Origin: a bacterium
GTDB lineage: Bacteria > Chloroflexota > Chloroflexia > Chloroflexales > Kallotenuaceae
Length of the DNA: 64,000 nucleotides
Assembly (NCBI GenBank): GCA_016781525.1
Contig: JADDQE010000263.1
Location: 1-64,000, forward strand
Direction of reading: 5' to 3'
A model generated the notes under the pieces. The model had not been told where the DNA came from and searched no databases. It was given only the letters and a program-made list of their open reading frames with translations. The translations under genes and the position numbers were made by a program. This document shows positions 44,629-53,135 of this stretch, in pieces. Every line of letters starts with the position of its first letter. The stretch's first letter is position 1.

Positions 44629-45189
44629 TCACGGTTCACCTGGCGGCTGCGATCCTGGGACTGACACTCCCTGTCCCAAACGCAGCCGCCGCAGCAGCTC
44701 GCCCAGGCTCGCCACGATGAGCACTCCGCCAACCACTGTCAGTGTGTCGTCGAGCGTCGGCTTAAATCCGCCTAGGGCGGTCAAAAGTGTGGTGGAGGCG
44801 GCGGGGGCGTGCTGGGCACGGAATAGCAGGGTGCCGACCATCGTGAGCCCGACGGCAAGCACGCCGGCCCAGACGCGGATCGGCGTGAGCTCGCCGGTCT
44901 TAAGTACGGATGGAGCGGTTGTCGCTCCCAGCAGCACTACGGCAAGGAAGGCTGCCCCAAGACCGATCAGGTTGCCCGCCACCGCGTTGTAGAAGCGCGC
45001 GCTTGGGTGCTCGGGTGTCTCGACCTGCAAGAAGGCAGTGGAGGCCAGGCTGGCAAAGAGCCAGGGCCGATCAACGACCAACCCGGTGAGACCGAGTAAC
45101 AAGACCAGGGCGGCCGTGAGGACCGGCGCCCAGATGATATCGGGCATCCTGGGCGGCGAGAGCTTGGATTGTGGTTGTTTGTTGGGCAT
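44629..45189 (-). CDS. HPP family integral membrane protein
   Basis: 186 residues with four membrane spans (IIWAPVLTAALVLLLGLTGL, ARFYNAVAGNLIGLGAAFLA, VLKTGELTPIRVWAGVLAVG, LDDTLTVVGGVLIVASL). Loops match the HPP family: RPWLFASLASTAFLQVETPE and AQHAPAASTTLLTALGG, where the HPP triplet is here HAPA. HPP proteins are nitrite or ion transporters of the inner membrane in some bacteria and chloroplasts; its role here is unknown. Convergent with the PLP enzyme gene, 65 bases apart. Confidence 0.75.
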   Translation of the reverse strand: MPNKQPQSKLSPPRMPDIIWAPVLTAALVLLLGLTGLVVDRPWLFASLASTAFLQVETPEHPSARFYNAVAGNLIGLGAAFLAVVLLGATTAPSVLKTGELTPIRVWAGVLAVGLTMVGTLLFRAQHAPAASTTLLTALGGFKPTLDDTLTVVGGVLIVASLGELLRRLRLGQGVSVPGSQPPGEP

Positions 45190-45327
45190 ATGATTGTGAA
45201 GGTAGCGCTTGCCGAGGTACGCGCATGCCCCTCAAGCATCTAATAGGGCGATTGTCAGGGCGGACACTCCCTCAAGCTCAACCGGAGCGACATGCCCCAG
45301 CTCGCGCTTGTGGCAATCTGTTTGTGG

Positions 45328-45822
45328 CTAGCTTGGGGATTCTGCTACTTTGTTAGACACCTCAGGATTGGCCCAAGAGACATACTTCGGAATCGCGCTA
45401 ATACCGCCGCTGCGCTCCAAAACAGCGTACTTGATCTGATCCAGACGCTCAACGCCAAACTGTGCCCGCGCTTGCTCTAGGATATCGTCCTCGGTCACGC
45501 GCACCCGCTTTAGTCGATCCTGATGGATGTGACCATCTTCAATCAGCAGCAGCGGCACGTCGTTGAGGAACTTGTCGACCTTCGTCGAGCGGGTGCCGAG
45601 GAACTGCATGAGCACATTAACCCCGATCAGAGTCAACACCAGGAGGAAGGAATTGGTCATCGACTCGTCGCCGTCGATGAGCGCCTGCTGGATCGATTCG
45701 GAGATGATGAGGAGCAGAACCGCATCAAAGGTCGTTATCTCCGCTAATGCCCGCTTGCCGCTAATGCGAAAGATCAGCAACAAGAAGAAGTAGGTAGCGA
45801 GGCCTCGTAAAATTGAATCCAT
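45328..45822 (-). CDS. DUF421 (YetF-like) membrane protein
   Basis: 164 residues. Two membrane spans (RGLATYFFLLLIFRISGK, SFLLVLTLIGVNVLMQFL) and the conserved RISGKRALAEITTFD, LLIISESIQQALIDGD, then the cytosolic domain FLNDVPLLLIEDGHIHQDRL and VTEDDILEQARAQFGVERLD. This order is typical for DUF421, known in Bacillus as YetF/YdfS of spore membranes. Biochemical function unknown. It lies 106 bases downstream of the single-span protein at 45929-46435, on the same strand, and may share its operon. Confidence 0.85.
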   Translation of the reverse strand: MDSILRGLATYFFLLLIFRISGKRALAEITTFDAVLLLIISESIQQALIDGDESMTNSFLLVLTLIGVNVLMQFLGTRSTKVDKFLNDVPLLLIEDGHIHQDRLKRVRVTEDDILEQARAQFGVERLDQIKYAVLERSGGISAIPKYVSWANPEVSNKVAESPS

Positions 45823-45928
45823 GTCGAGACTCCTGGTGATCTTGCACCCTACAATGATTGAGTGGCTAGCCGACGTGGTTCAAGCGGAGCGTAGCGCATC
45901 CCAAGGTTGGCTTCATAAGCTCCGCCGG

Positions 45929-46435
45929 CTAGGGGTAAATCATTTGCTTGAATGTGTGCTCCGGCCCGCCTTCGAGGCCGACGCGGACCTCGTGTTGGCC
46001 GATCGTGATCGGCATAAAGTTGAACGTAAGCTTATTGACCTCGCCGGCATTAGCTACCTTAAAGACATAGGTCAGCCGGTCGCCCGCGGTCTCAACACTG
46101 TCTGGCTCAGGGACAACATTCTGGATCTCCACCTGCTCCAGGTACTCGCGATTCACGGAGATGCGCGCCTCTTCCCCCTGAACAGCCCCCGGCTGTACCG
46201 CGATCTTCATCTCCACTGGCGCCCGATGGCGAACAAAGCGTCCATACTGAACTTGTAGTGGTGTGCCTTCACCCGCTGTGGCGGCACTGAATGGACCCGC
46301 ACCTAAAAACCCGGCGAATGCGGCAACCATCAGCAACCCGAAGAATATCCAGCCGACTCTCTGTGCTATCCATGAACGGCGTTGATAGTCGAGATCCTGG
46401 CTGAGCTCGATGTCGCCGATGCGTTCCATTGCCAT
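45929..46435 (-). CDS. Single-span membrane protein with extracytoplasmic domain, function unknown
   Basis: 168 residues with AGGAGG six bases before the ATG. A membrane span at about 25-47 (QRVGWIFFGLLMVAAFAGFL) is followed by an outside domain that is beta-rich (VEMKIAVQPGAVQGEEARIS; VEIQNVVPEPDSVETAGDRL; LTFNFMPITIGQHEVRVGLE). The closing MPITIGQHEVRV looks like a strand from an immunoglobulin-like or CARDB-like fold, but this is a guess. It precedes the DUF421 gene on the same strand, a pairing that suggests a joint role. Confidence 0.6.
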   Translation of the reverse strand: MAMERIGDIELSQDLDYQRRSWIAQRVGWIFFGLLMVAAFAGFLGAGPFSAATAGEGTPLQVQYGRFVRHRAPVEMKIAVQPGAVQGEEARISVNREYLEQVEIQNVVPEPDSVETAGDRLTYVFKVANAGEVNKLTFNFMPITIGQHEVRVGLEGGPEHTFKQMIYP

Positions 46436-47373
46436 GGGACCCTCCTAAAGACGCTTGTGCGATTGCGAGCCTGGATCGAGCGCGTGAGCAAGCCCTATGC
46501 CAATAACGCAGCGCCGGTCCGGCACAGCTCCGTCCTGGTATTCCAAATATCAGGACGCCCGCATACACTCGCCGTGGTCAGCCGCCATGCACGCGAGACC
46601 CCTGGGCCGCACCTCGTTCTCGGGGAGGTGATCGAGGCGTGCAGACCTACCTTCGAATTGCGCCACGATCGGGATTTCCGGGCCCGGCTCGCTGATAACC
46701 TGCGGTACTGCCAACAGACCCATACTTCGTTCTCGTAGCTCCAGCCCAATAGTCCTAGCAGTTCATACCCACGTGATGGCTGTTGCCGTACGACCAACGC
46801 ACTTGTTCCAAAATTCTTTAACTGTGATATATCTACTACAGAGACCTGTATGTGGTGTGATGAACAAGGCGCGGCACCTGCACCAGCGGCATTGCTTCGA
46901 CCAAGACCCTCATGCAAACGTACTCCGGGCTCACGACTGTTTCCGCTTGTTCACACAACCCAAGCACCAGCACCGCTTAACGAGAGACCGTCAGGAGTAT
47001 TTGAATGTCGTAGGTGCCTACAGCTATGTTGGTGGAACTTAGGTCCTTGCTTAAGCGCCCAGTCCGGGGTAGCCCACCTGCTCGCCTGCACGCTTCAATC
47101 GGCTGCCGGTCGCTGGTAATCCGGCTACGGAGTGTGCCCTAAGCTGTTTTTTTTCCTGCTCTGACCCCCCTGCGCAGACCTTTTCTCCATACCATGTCTC
47201 AGTCGCTGTTCCATCGTGGCCCGTTGCCCGGCAGCGTTGCGTGTGTCGGCTTAACAGGCAGGCGCAGCTGTGCAAGCGCGTTGGGGGTGTCCGCTACCTG
47301 GCGACTCGGATAAGTTGGAGCCGGATTTGGGTGCTCTTGCAGCTCCCAAACATCAATCATTACTCGGAGAAAT
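46436..47373. other. Long gene-free region with structured RNA candidate
   Basis: 938 bases with no coding frame that I can support. It holds the structured element at 47038-47154 and a candidate promoter TTGTTC (46803-46808) 18 bases before ATATAT (46827-46832) on the plus strand. Otherwise nothing is seen. Confidence 0.4.
47038..47154 (+). ncRNA. Candidate structured RNA or terminator with T-run
   Basis: CTTAGG (47038-47043) pairs with CCTAAG (47138-47143); immediately inside GCACGCT (47088-47094) pairs with AGTGTGC (47131-47137) with one G-U; and GCCGG-N11-CCGGC makes an inner hairpin at about 47104-47124. Eight Ts follow at 47147-47154, three bases after the stem. The whole is a branched fold ending in an intrinsic-terminator-like tail. 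It is not tmRNA, RNase P, SRP or 6S RNA by any motif I know. No gene upstream explains a terminator here. RNA not shown experimentally. Confidence 0.4.
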
Positions 47374-48270
47374 ATGAGCGAGCAAGCACTTTGGCACCAG
47401 TTGAATACGCTTGGCGGTCTGCAGCACGGCTGGTGGTATAACGCGGTCGTAACGCCTGCCCTGTTTGTGTCGATTGGCGCACTGCTTCTGATGGTTTGGG
47501 CCGGCCGGCAGGTCGAACGTAAAATGAGTCTCTTTCTGCTCTGTTGCGTAGCCTGCGTTCCGCCCTTGTTGATCGTGCCGTCGTTCTATGTCGCGCTCGA
47601 GCCCCGTTACGCAATGGCCTACGCGGGTCTACCCTGGCCGTCTGCCCCCAACCAGCTACCACGTCAGGCTACGCAAAGCCTAACTATCTATCTCGGGACC
47701 CTAGCCCAGTTGGGCATTACGGGCGCGATCGTTGGGCTCATGTTTGGGTTAGGAAGCTTGTCCGTGAGCGCCTCGGCGAGTAATGTCCCAGGCCTCAGCG
47801 GTGCCGCGCGGCAAATCACCCAGGTCGTGCGTGACAAAACCCAGCGCTTCCGACGCAATGCCAACGGAACCGATCAAGCGGCGGTAAGCAGCCTCTTGAG
47901 CACGCCATACGGACGGCTCACGGTGTTGACGGCTCCCCATACGGGCACGCAGTTCGCCGTACGCCCGCGTAACACGATCGGCCGCAAAGAGTGTGACATT
48001 GTCTTGAGCAACGTCATCGTTTCCAAACAGCACGCGCAGCTTGACGTCGACGAGCACGGGCAAACCACGATCGCCGATCAAGGGAGCGCAAACGGCTTGT
48101 TCGTGTACCGCCTGACTGTTGCCGGGGTGGATGAAAGGCACGATCTTGGAGTGTTAAATGGGCAACCGTTTACGCTGCAATCGGGCGACACAATCGCTCT
48201 GGGCGATCCAGACCATCCGGATGATGGCGAACACGCGGTGAAGCTGCGCTTTGATCGCGACCGCTTCTAA
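47374..48270 (+). CDS. FHA-domain membrane protein
   Basis: 298 residues; GGAG four to five bases before ATG. Three or four spans in the first 130 residues (VTPALFVSIGALLLMVWAG, SLFLLCCVACVPPLLIVPS, YLGTLAQLGITGAIVGLMFG), then a cytoplasmic FHA domain about 185-290: YGRLTVLTAPHTGTQFAVRP, NTIGRKECDIVLSNVIVSKQ and HAQLDVDEHGQTTIADQGSA with NGLFV. The conserved GR, S/H and NG positions for phosphothreonine binding are present. Probably reads the phosphorylation made by the kinase two genes downstream. First gene of FHA-VWA-kinase-PP2C, spaced 43-56 bases. Confidence 0.9.
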   Translation: MSEQALWHQLNTLGGLQHGWWYNAVVTPALFVSIGALLLMVWAGRQVERKMSLFLLCCVACVPPLLIVPSFYVALEPRYAMAYAGLPWPSAPNQLPRQATQSLTIYLGTLAQLGITGAIVGLMFGLGSLSVSASASNVPGLSGAARQITQVVRDKTQRFRRNANGTDQAAVSSLLSTPYGRLTVLTAPHTGTQFAVRPRNTIGRKECDIVLSNVIVSKQHAQLDVDEHGQTTIADQGSANGLFVYRLTVAGVDERHDLGVLNGQPFTLQSGDTIALGDPDHPDDGEHAVKLRFDRDRF

Positions 48271-48312
48271 TCCAAGAGTGACGATGACTTGCTTGGGGAG
48301 AGGAGGACCACC

Positions 48313-49503
48313 ATGAGTACAGAATGGACCGGCCATCGGCTACGCTGGTTGAGGAATATCGTCGGTTCGGTTGGATTGCTCGCTGTGCTCGCGACAAGTG
48401 CCTCGGCGCAGTCCAGCCTGACGGTCAAGGTTTTGGAAAGCCACGCCGCCTTCCCGGAGCCCGCCGCGCTCGTCGAGGTCGTCGACGCAAATGGCGGTCC
48501 TGTGACGGGCCTGCGCCGTGAGCACTTCACGATTCTCCAAGATGGCAAACCGGTGACACCTGATGCCATCGACGTCAACGAGATCTCAGTTGCAAAACAG
48601 GGACCAGCCCTGGCCGTGGTGCTGGATGCGAGCAAGCTTCTCGGCTCATCCGAAGTGGAAGTCGCACGAGCCGCCGCGGTGGCACTGCTGCAAACGCGGC
48701 TTGACACCGCCCCGAATGACCCACAGTATGTAAGCCTCTTCGTCCCTTCCGGTAAGCTAGACCAGCCCAGCCATGTTGCCGATTTCGCCGGCTTTACGCA
48801 CGACCACAATGCCGTCGTCAACTATCTCAATACGCGGCTGGAGCTTCAGCCAGGCACGACGAGGCTCTACGCGGTTGTACGTGAAGCGATTGCAGCAGTG
48901 AGCAAGAAGGCGCGTGAGCGCGGAACTCCAGCTTATATCGCGGTTTTCAGCGATGGTCGGGATACGCTCAGCGCTGCCGAGTTCGAGACAGCGTTGTCCT
49001 CGGCGCGTCAAAGCAATGTCCGTATGTTGACGGTGCGCTACGGTTCGGCGAAAGGTGGCGAGGCCGGGATCGAACGCTTACGACGCTTGGCCGAAGAGAC
49101 ACAAGGCCAGTTCCTCGACGCCCCTGCTCCGGCACTGGTCGGCGCTACGTATGCACGGCTCGCTCAGGTCACGCCCCGCAGCACGTACCGCCTCAGCTTT
49201 GTATCCACCCTGCCGGCAGATGAGGAGGTTCACAGCTGGCAGGTGCTGGCAAACGTCGATGGGCGGGAAGCGCAGAGCCAGCGCCTGCTCTTTCAAGCGC
49301 TGTTGCCGTCGCAGCAGCTTCGGCCGCTGAGCTCCATTCTCACCGACTACCTGTGGCGTGCGGTGCCCGCGGCGATGCTCCTCAGTGGCCTGCTCACGCT
49401 CGGCGTCGCACTATGGCAGCGCAGCACACGCGCAGAGAGCCGCCGTCTAGGCCGGGGCCTTGGCGATGCAGCCACGCTCAGAAGCTCCAGTACGCGAACC
49501 TAA
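48313..49503 (+). CDS. VWA-domain protein, exported or membrane-anchored
   Basis: 396 residues, GAGGAGG six bases before the ATG. Signal or membrane segment at 14-34 ending SASAQ (SVGLLAVLATSASAQ), a VWA domain from about 100 (GPALAVVLDASKLLGSSEVE; RGTPAYIAVFSDGRDTLSAA), an extra beta domain and a C-terminal span at about 355-375 (AVPAAMLLSGLLTLGVALW). The MIDAS motif DxSxS reads DASKLLG, so metal binding is doubtful. An orientation with the VWA outside is likely. Placed between FHA and kinase genes, it may be a sensor for the module. Confidence 0.85.
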   Translation: MSTEWTGHRLRWLRNIVGSVGLLAVLATSASAQSSLTVKVLESHAAFPEPAALVEVVDANGGPVTGLRREHFTILQDGKPVTPDAIDVNEISVAKQGPALAVVLDASKLLGSSEVEVARAAAVALLQTRLDTAPNDPQYVSLFVPSGKLDQPSHVADFAGFTHDHNAVVNYLNTRLELQPGTTRLYAVVREAIAAVSKKARERGTPAYIAVFSDGRDTLSAAEFETALSSARQSNVRMLTVRYGSAKGGEAGIERLRRLAEETQGQFLDAPAPALVGATYARLAQVTPRSTYRLSFVSTLPADEEVHSWQVLANVDGREAQSQRLLFQALLPSQQLRPLSSILTDYLWRAVPAAMLLSGLLTLGVALWQRSTRAESRRLGRGLGDAATLRSSSTRT

Positions 49504-49558
49504 ACCCCGTTATGCGGCGCCATCTCGTTTGCGCCGTAGCTTGGATTGTTGAACGGCA

Positions 49559-51280
49559 ATGGCAGTCTACCGCAAGATCAAAGCGTTTACGTTTCGCGAC
49601 TATGTTGTGTTGGGGGAGCTGGGCAGCGGCGTGACCGGCAAGGTCTATCTTGCTCGCCGAGGCGATGACCCGACGTTGGCTGCGCTCAAGCTCCTGCACG
49701 CCGATGCTGACGCACTGGTGCGTGACCTGTTTTTCAACGAGCAGCGCTTGCTGCGCAAAGCCAACCATCCCAATCTGGTGCGCTACCTGGACGGAGGCTC
49801 GGAGTCGCGCCACGCGTATCTTGCTACGCGCTACGCCGAGGGGATGCGCCTCGATCAGCTGCTAGGGGCAGCCATGGCTCCGGCCGCCGTTGTGCGGATT
49901 GTCGAGCAGGCGGCCTCCGCCCTCGATTATCTCCATCAGGGCCACCCCGATCATCCTATCATCCATTGCGACGTCGCGCCACGGAACATCGTTGTCGACG
50001 ACCAGGGCGCCGTCGTGCTGCTTGACCTTAGTAGCGCGCGTACCAGTTTTTTTGCGCCCGCCGACAACGCAAGCCTGCTTTCGCCCGGTTACTGCGCGCC
50101 CGAGCAGCTGCAGCACCAGCCGACAATCGCCAGTGATCAGTTCGCACTTGCCGTGATCGCCTTCGAGCTCCTGACGGGATCAAGGCTGCGGCGCAGCCGC
50201 GGCGATGCTGATGCGGATTGCCGGGTAATTGCCGCCCGCTGCCCACGTCATCTGCGGCATACCGTGGAGGTGCTGCTACGGGCGCTGAACCGCTCGTCCG
50301 ACGCCCGCTTCCCTACGTGTAGCGCGTTCGCCGCTCAACTCGAGCGTGCGCTCCGTGACGACCAACAGCTGGGTAATGTGGATCCTGAGGCGCTAACCGC
50401 ACACGTCGAGCGCCAGCTACATCGCAAGCGGCGTGGCAGTGCGCGCCAGTCCTGGGCACTCGCTGGCGTTGTCGGCTTAGCCGCGGCAGGGCTGTTGATC
50501 GGCGGCCGTCCCCTATTACCCACTGACGTCGGCGCTGAGCTATCCCTGGCTGTTCCTATGCTTCAGCCGACGGCGACAATCGCGACGCGAGAGCCGATTG
50601 CGCAGCCGCCGCCCTCATCACAAGCAGGGCTCGTTCCGACGGCAACCCTCGATGCCATGGTCATTCCAATTGAGCGCGAGACACCGACCACGGCTCCCTC
50701 CTTGGTGCCGACGGCCTTGGCAACAGGGTTGCCAACGACAAAGCCCCGAGTAGCGGCCTCATCACCATTACCATCACCATCACGATCACCATCACCATCA
50801 CGATCACCATCACCATCGCCATCGCCATCACCATCACGATCACCATCACCATCACCATCGCCATCGCGATCGCCTACTGCCCGTCCGGGGACGGCAGTGC
50901 CGACGCAACAGGCGGCTACCCCACCGCCGCAGACTGCCTCGCCGACTACGACTCCTGCACCGGTGGTCAGTCGACAGATGCCGGATCTGCGGGGGTATGG
51001 CGAAAATCAGGCCAAAGTGGTCCTTGATGGCTTGGGTATTCAGTCGGCTCAGATCGAGGTGCAGTACCAGAGTCGCGTGCATCTAGGCCCGCTCTTCGAT
51101 CAGGTTCCAGCGTATGCGGTGGTCAGCTCGATGCCCGAGCCCGGCACGCCGCTTAGCTCGGCCAGCATCGTTATTTTGGGTATTCGCGCGCCAGATGAGT
51201 CTGTCACGCCGCAACCCGCTGTGACAACAGATCCCTCGGTCATCCATCCTGATGTCTTTGACGTTCAGCCCAACCCGTAA
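49559..51280 (+). CDS. Membrane Ser/Thr protein kinase with a PASTA-like C-terminal domain
   Basis: 573 residues. Kinase domain 1-280: Gly loop GSGVTGKVY, Lys44 (AALKLL), catalytic loop IIHCDVAPRNIVV (Asp138, Asn143), metal Asp156 in LLDLSSAR (DLS for DFG), activation/APE region SPGYCAPEQ. One span follows at about 302-318 (ALAGVVGLAAAGLLIGG). Outside lie a Pro/Thr region, a Ser-Pro/Ser-Arg stretch coded by a hexamer repeat, and a PASTA-like domain (MPDLRGYGENQAKVVLDGLG). Hanks-type kinases of this layout sense cell-wall fragments in other bacteria. No clear ribosome site. Next gene is PP2C. Confidence 0.93.
   Translation: MAVYRKIKAFTFRDYVVLGELGSGVTGKVYLARRGDDPTLAALKLLHADADALVRDLFFNEQRLLRKANHPNLVRYLDGGSESRHAYLATRYAEGMRLDQLLGAAMAPAAVVRIVEQAASALDYLHQGHPDHPIIHCDVAPRNIVVDDQGAVVLLDLSSARTSFFAPADNASLLSPGYCAPEQLQHQPTIASDQFALAVIAFELLTGSRLRRSRGDADADCRVIAARCPRHLRHTVEVLLRALNRSSDARFPTCSAFAAQLERALRDDQQLGNVDPEALTAHVERQLHRKRRGSARQSWALAGVVGLAAAGLLIGGRPLLPTDVGAELSLAVPMLQPTATIATREPIAQPPPSSQAGLVPTATLDAMVIPIERETPTTAPSLVPTALATGLPTTKPRVAASSPLPSPSRSPSPSRSPSPSPSPSPSRSPSPSPSPSRSPTARPGTAVPTQQAATPPPQTASPTTTPAPVVSRQMPDLRGYGENQAKVVLDGLGIQSAQIEVQYQSRVHLGPLFDQVPAYAVVSSMPEPGTPLSSASIVILGIRAPDESVTPQPAVTTDPSVIHPDVFDVQPNP
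50761..50873. repeat. CCATCA/CGATCA simple repeat in the kinase gene
   Basis: About 19 copies of a six-base unit (CCATCA with CGATCA and CCATCG variants) encode alternating Ser-Pro and Ser-Arg. Length changes by whole units keep the frame. It lies in the extracytoplasmic linker between the membrane span and the PASTA-like domain. Confidence 0.9.
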
Positions 51281-51319
51281 CCACCTCGTCGGGCAAAATC
51301 CAAGGAGCAGCAGTACGCT

Positions 51320-53038
51320 ATGGCACAGCTCGGTCGACCACTGGCAAGATTAGACATCGGAGGCCTGTCAGATCGTGGGCGTCAGCGTCGTCGAAACGAG
51401 GATTTTTGGGGTCGAGCGGAAGATTCTGCGGCTGCGTCCTCCGCGCACATCGGCGAGCTTGGCCGGCTCTACCTCGTCTCGGACGGTGTCGGCGGCAACG
51501 AGGACGGCGACATTGCGAGCCGGGAGGCGGTTGAGCAGGTAATGGCGCGTTTTTATAATGCGCCGTATTCAGCCAACCTGGCAGGGCAGCACCGCTTGGA
51601 ACGCGCTATCGTCGAGTCAAGCCGCGAACTTGCGGCCCAAATCGACAACTTTCAAAATAATATGGCCGCGACACTGGTTGCCGCCTTGCTCGACGGCGAT
51701 CGGCTAATCGTAGCGAATGTGGGCGACAGCCGTGCATACTTGATTCGGGCCTCCGGCCAGATCGAGCAACTGAGCGTCGACCACGTTGAAAACGGCAACC
51801 AGCTTACGCAGGCAATGGGCGACCGTCGGCTAGATATTGCGGTGCGCGAGCTGCCGCTTGCGCGCGACGACGTCGTCGTGCTGTGCACGGATGGCCTTCA
51901 CGATCTTGTACGGCCGAATGAGATCAGTCGGATTGTACGTCGCAGCCCCGCCCGTATCGCTGCCAGACAGCTGATTCGGCTGGCCAACCGTCGTGCCGGC
52001 CACGATAACATCACGGTTGTCATTATTCGAAATGGCGCTCCGCCCCGGCCCATTGGGCTGTACCTGCGTATCGCCGCAGGGGTAGCCGCCGCCGCGGGAG
52101 TGATGCTTCTGCTGGGTACGTTGAATACGCTTGCGCCCGTGCAGGCAAGGGAGGCCAACCAGTATCTTGGGATCAGCCGAAGCTCGGCGGCGCAGCTCGA
52201 TCCAACTGCCACTCTCAGCGTGCTCGAGCTGAAAGCTACGGCCACAACGGTGTATATCAAGGCCGAAGCCACACGGGGAATTATCCTACCTACGCTTACG
52301 CCCCTGCCGGCTGCATCGGCGCCCGATACCGAGCAGCCACGTGTTCCAGCAGTACCCAGTGACCAGTCCCGCGTGCGCGTGAAGCCGGACCCTGGCGCAG
52401 ACACTCGGCCGGCCCACGAGCCGACTGTTGGCGGCGAGCGTGCCATAGCCTCAACCATGACGCCCACTGCTATGGCACATCCCAAGCCTACGCCATCCGA
52501 TCCGCCTCACAGCGAGCCAGGCGTCGGCGCTCCAACGGCCGTTGGAGCGCCGGTCCCATCCGATTCAACAATTGCTATCCCGACGCGGGTCGTCGAGCTT
52601 CCTGTCCCAGCCGTTCAGCTACCCGCGCCTGGACCGAGCACGGCGCCAATACTGCCCACCAGCGATCCGCAGCCAAGCCAACCAAGTGGGCCGACACCCG
52701 CGCCGGGTCGAGCTGGTCGACCCACGCCCGTATCACATACCAGCACGCCGACTGTGCCTATGAGCACGCCAGTACCAACCAGCGCACCGCCGACCTCCAC
52801 CAGCACCGCGCCGCCAATCAGTACCACTGTACCGACAGTTCCACCCGCAGCAACCGCTACAGAAGCCGCAACGAGTACTACAGAGCCTATCGCTACTCTT
52901 CAACCAACGAGTACCCGTGTGCCGCCGACAAGTACGCCGCGGCCGACAAGCACGCCTGCACCGCGGCCAACCGAGGAAGAGCCGACAGCGCCGCCCACAG
53001 TGACCGAAGGGCCAACGGATGTAGCTGAACAGGAGTAG
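51320..53038 (+). CDS. Membrane PP2C-type Ser/Thr phosphatase with long Pro/Thr-rich tail
   Basis: 572 residues. Catalytic domain about 10-240: SDRGRQRRRNEDFWG, LYLVSDGVGGNEDGDIASRE, LIVANVGDSRAYLI, VVLCTDGLHDLV, GHDNITVVII, all PP2C/PPM metal and phosphate motifs. A span about 245-270 (YLRIAAGVAAAAGVMLLLGT) is followed by about 300 residues rich in Pro, Thr and Ser outside the membrane, with repeats such as PTSTPRPTSTPAPRPT. It probably dephosphorylates targets of the neighbouring kinase. AAGGAG lies 11 bases before the ATG; the gene follows the kinase by 39 bases. Confidence 0.92.
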   Translation: MAQLGRPLARLDIGGLSDRGRQRRRNEDFWGRAEDSAAASSAHIGELGRLYLVSDGVGGNEDGDIASREAVEQVMARFYNAPYSANLAGQHRLERAIVESSRELAAQIDNFQNNMAATLVAALLDGDRLIVANVGDSRAYLIRASGQIEQLSVDHVENGNQLTQAMGDRRLDIAVRELPLARDDVVVLCTDGLHDLVRPNEISRIVRRSPARIAARQLIRLANRRAGHDNITVVIIRNGAPPRPIGLYLRIAAGVAAAAGVMLLLGTLNTLAPVQAREANQYLGISRSSAAQLDPTATLSVLELKATATTVYIKAEATRGIILPTLTPLPAASAPDTEQPRVPAVPSDQSRVRVKPDPGADTRPAHEPTVGGERAIASTMTPTAMAHPKPTPSDPPHSEPGVGAPTAVGAPVPSDSTIAIPTRVVELPVPAVQLPAPGPSTAPILPTSDPQPSQPSGPTPAPGRAGRPTPVSHTSTPTVPMSTPVPTSAPPTSTSTAPPISTTVPTVPPAATATEAATSTTEPIATLQPTSTRVPPTSTPRPTSTPAPRPTEEEPTAPPTVTEGPTDVAEQE

Positions 53039-53135
53039 GCAGTCGTGGAAAAGGGTTCGTACAGCGCGAGACACCAGAGCCGCGCATTGCGGAAGCGTTG
53101 CGGCGCCATCAGCGGGTGCCTTCGAAGTAAGCGGC

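Noticed and set aside
46436-47373. Several short frames on both strands in the gene-free region
   Set aside because: No ribosome site, no domain, unusual composition; region kept only for the structured element.
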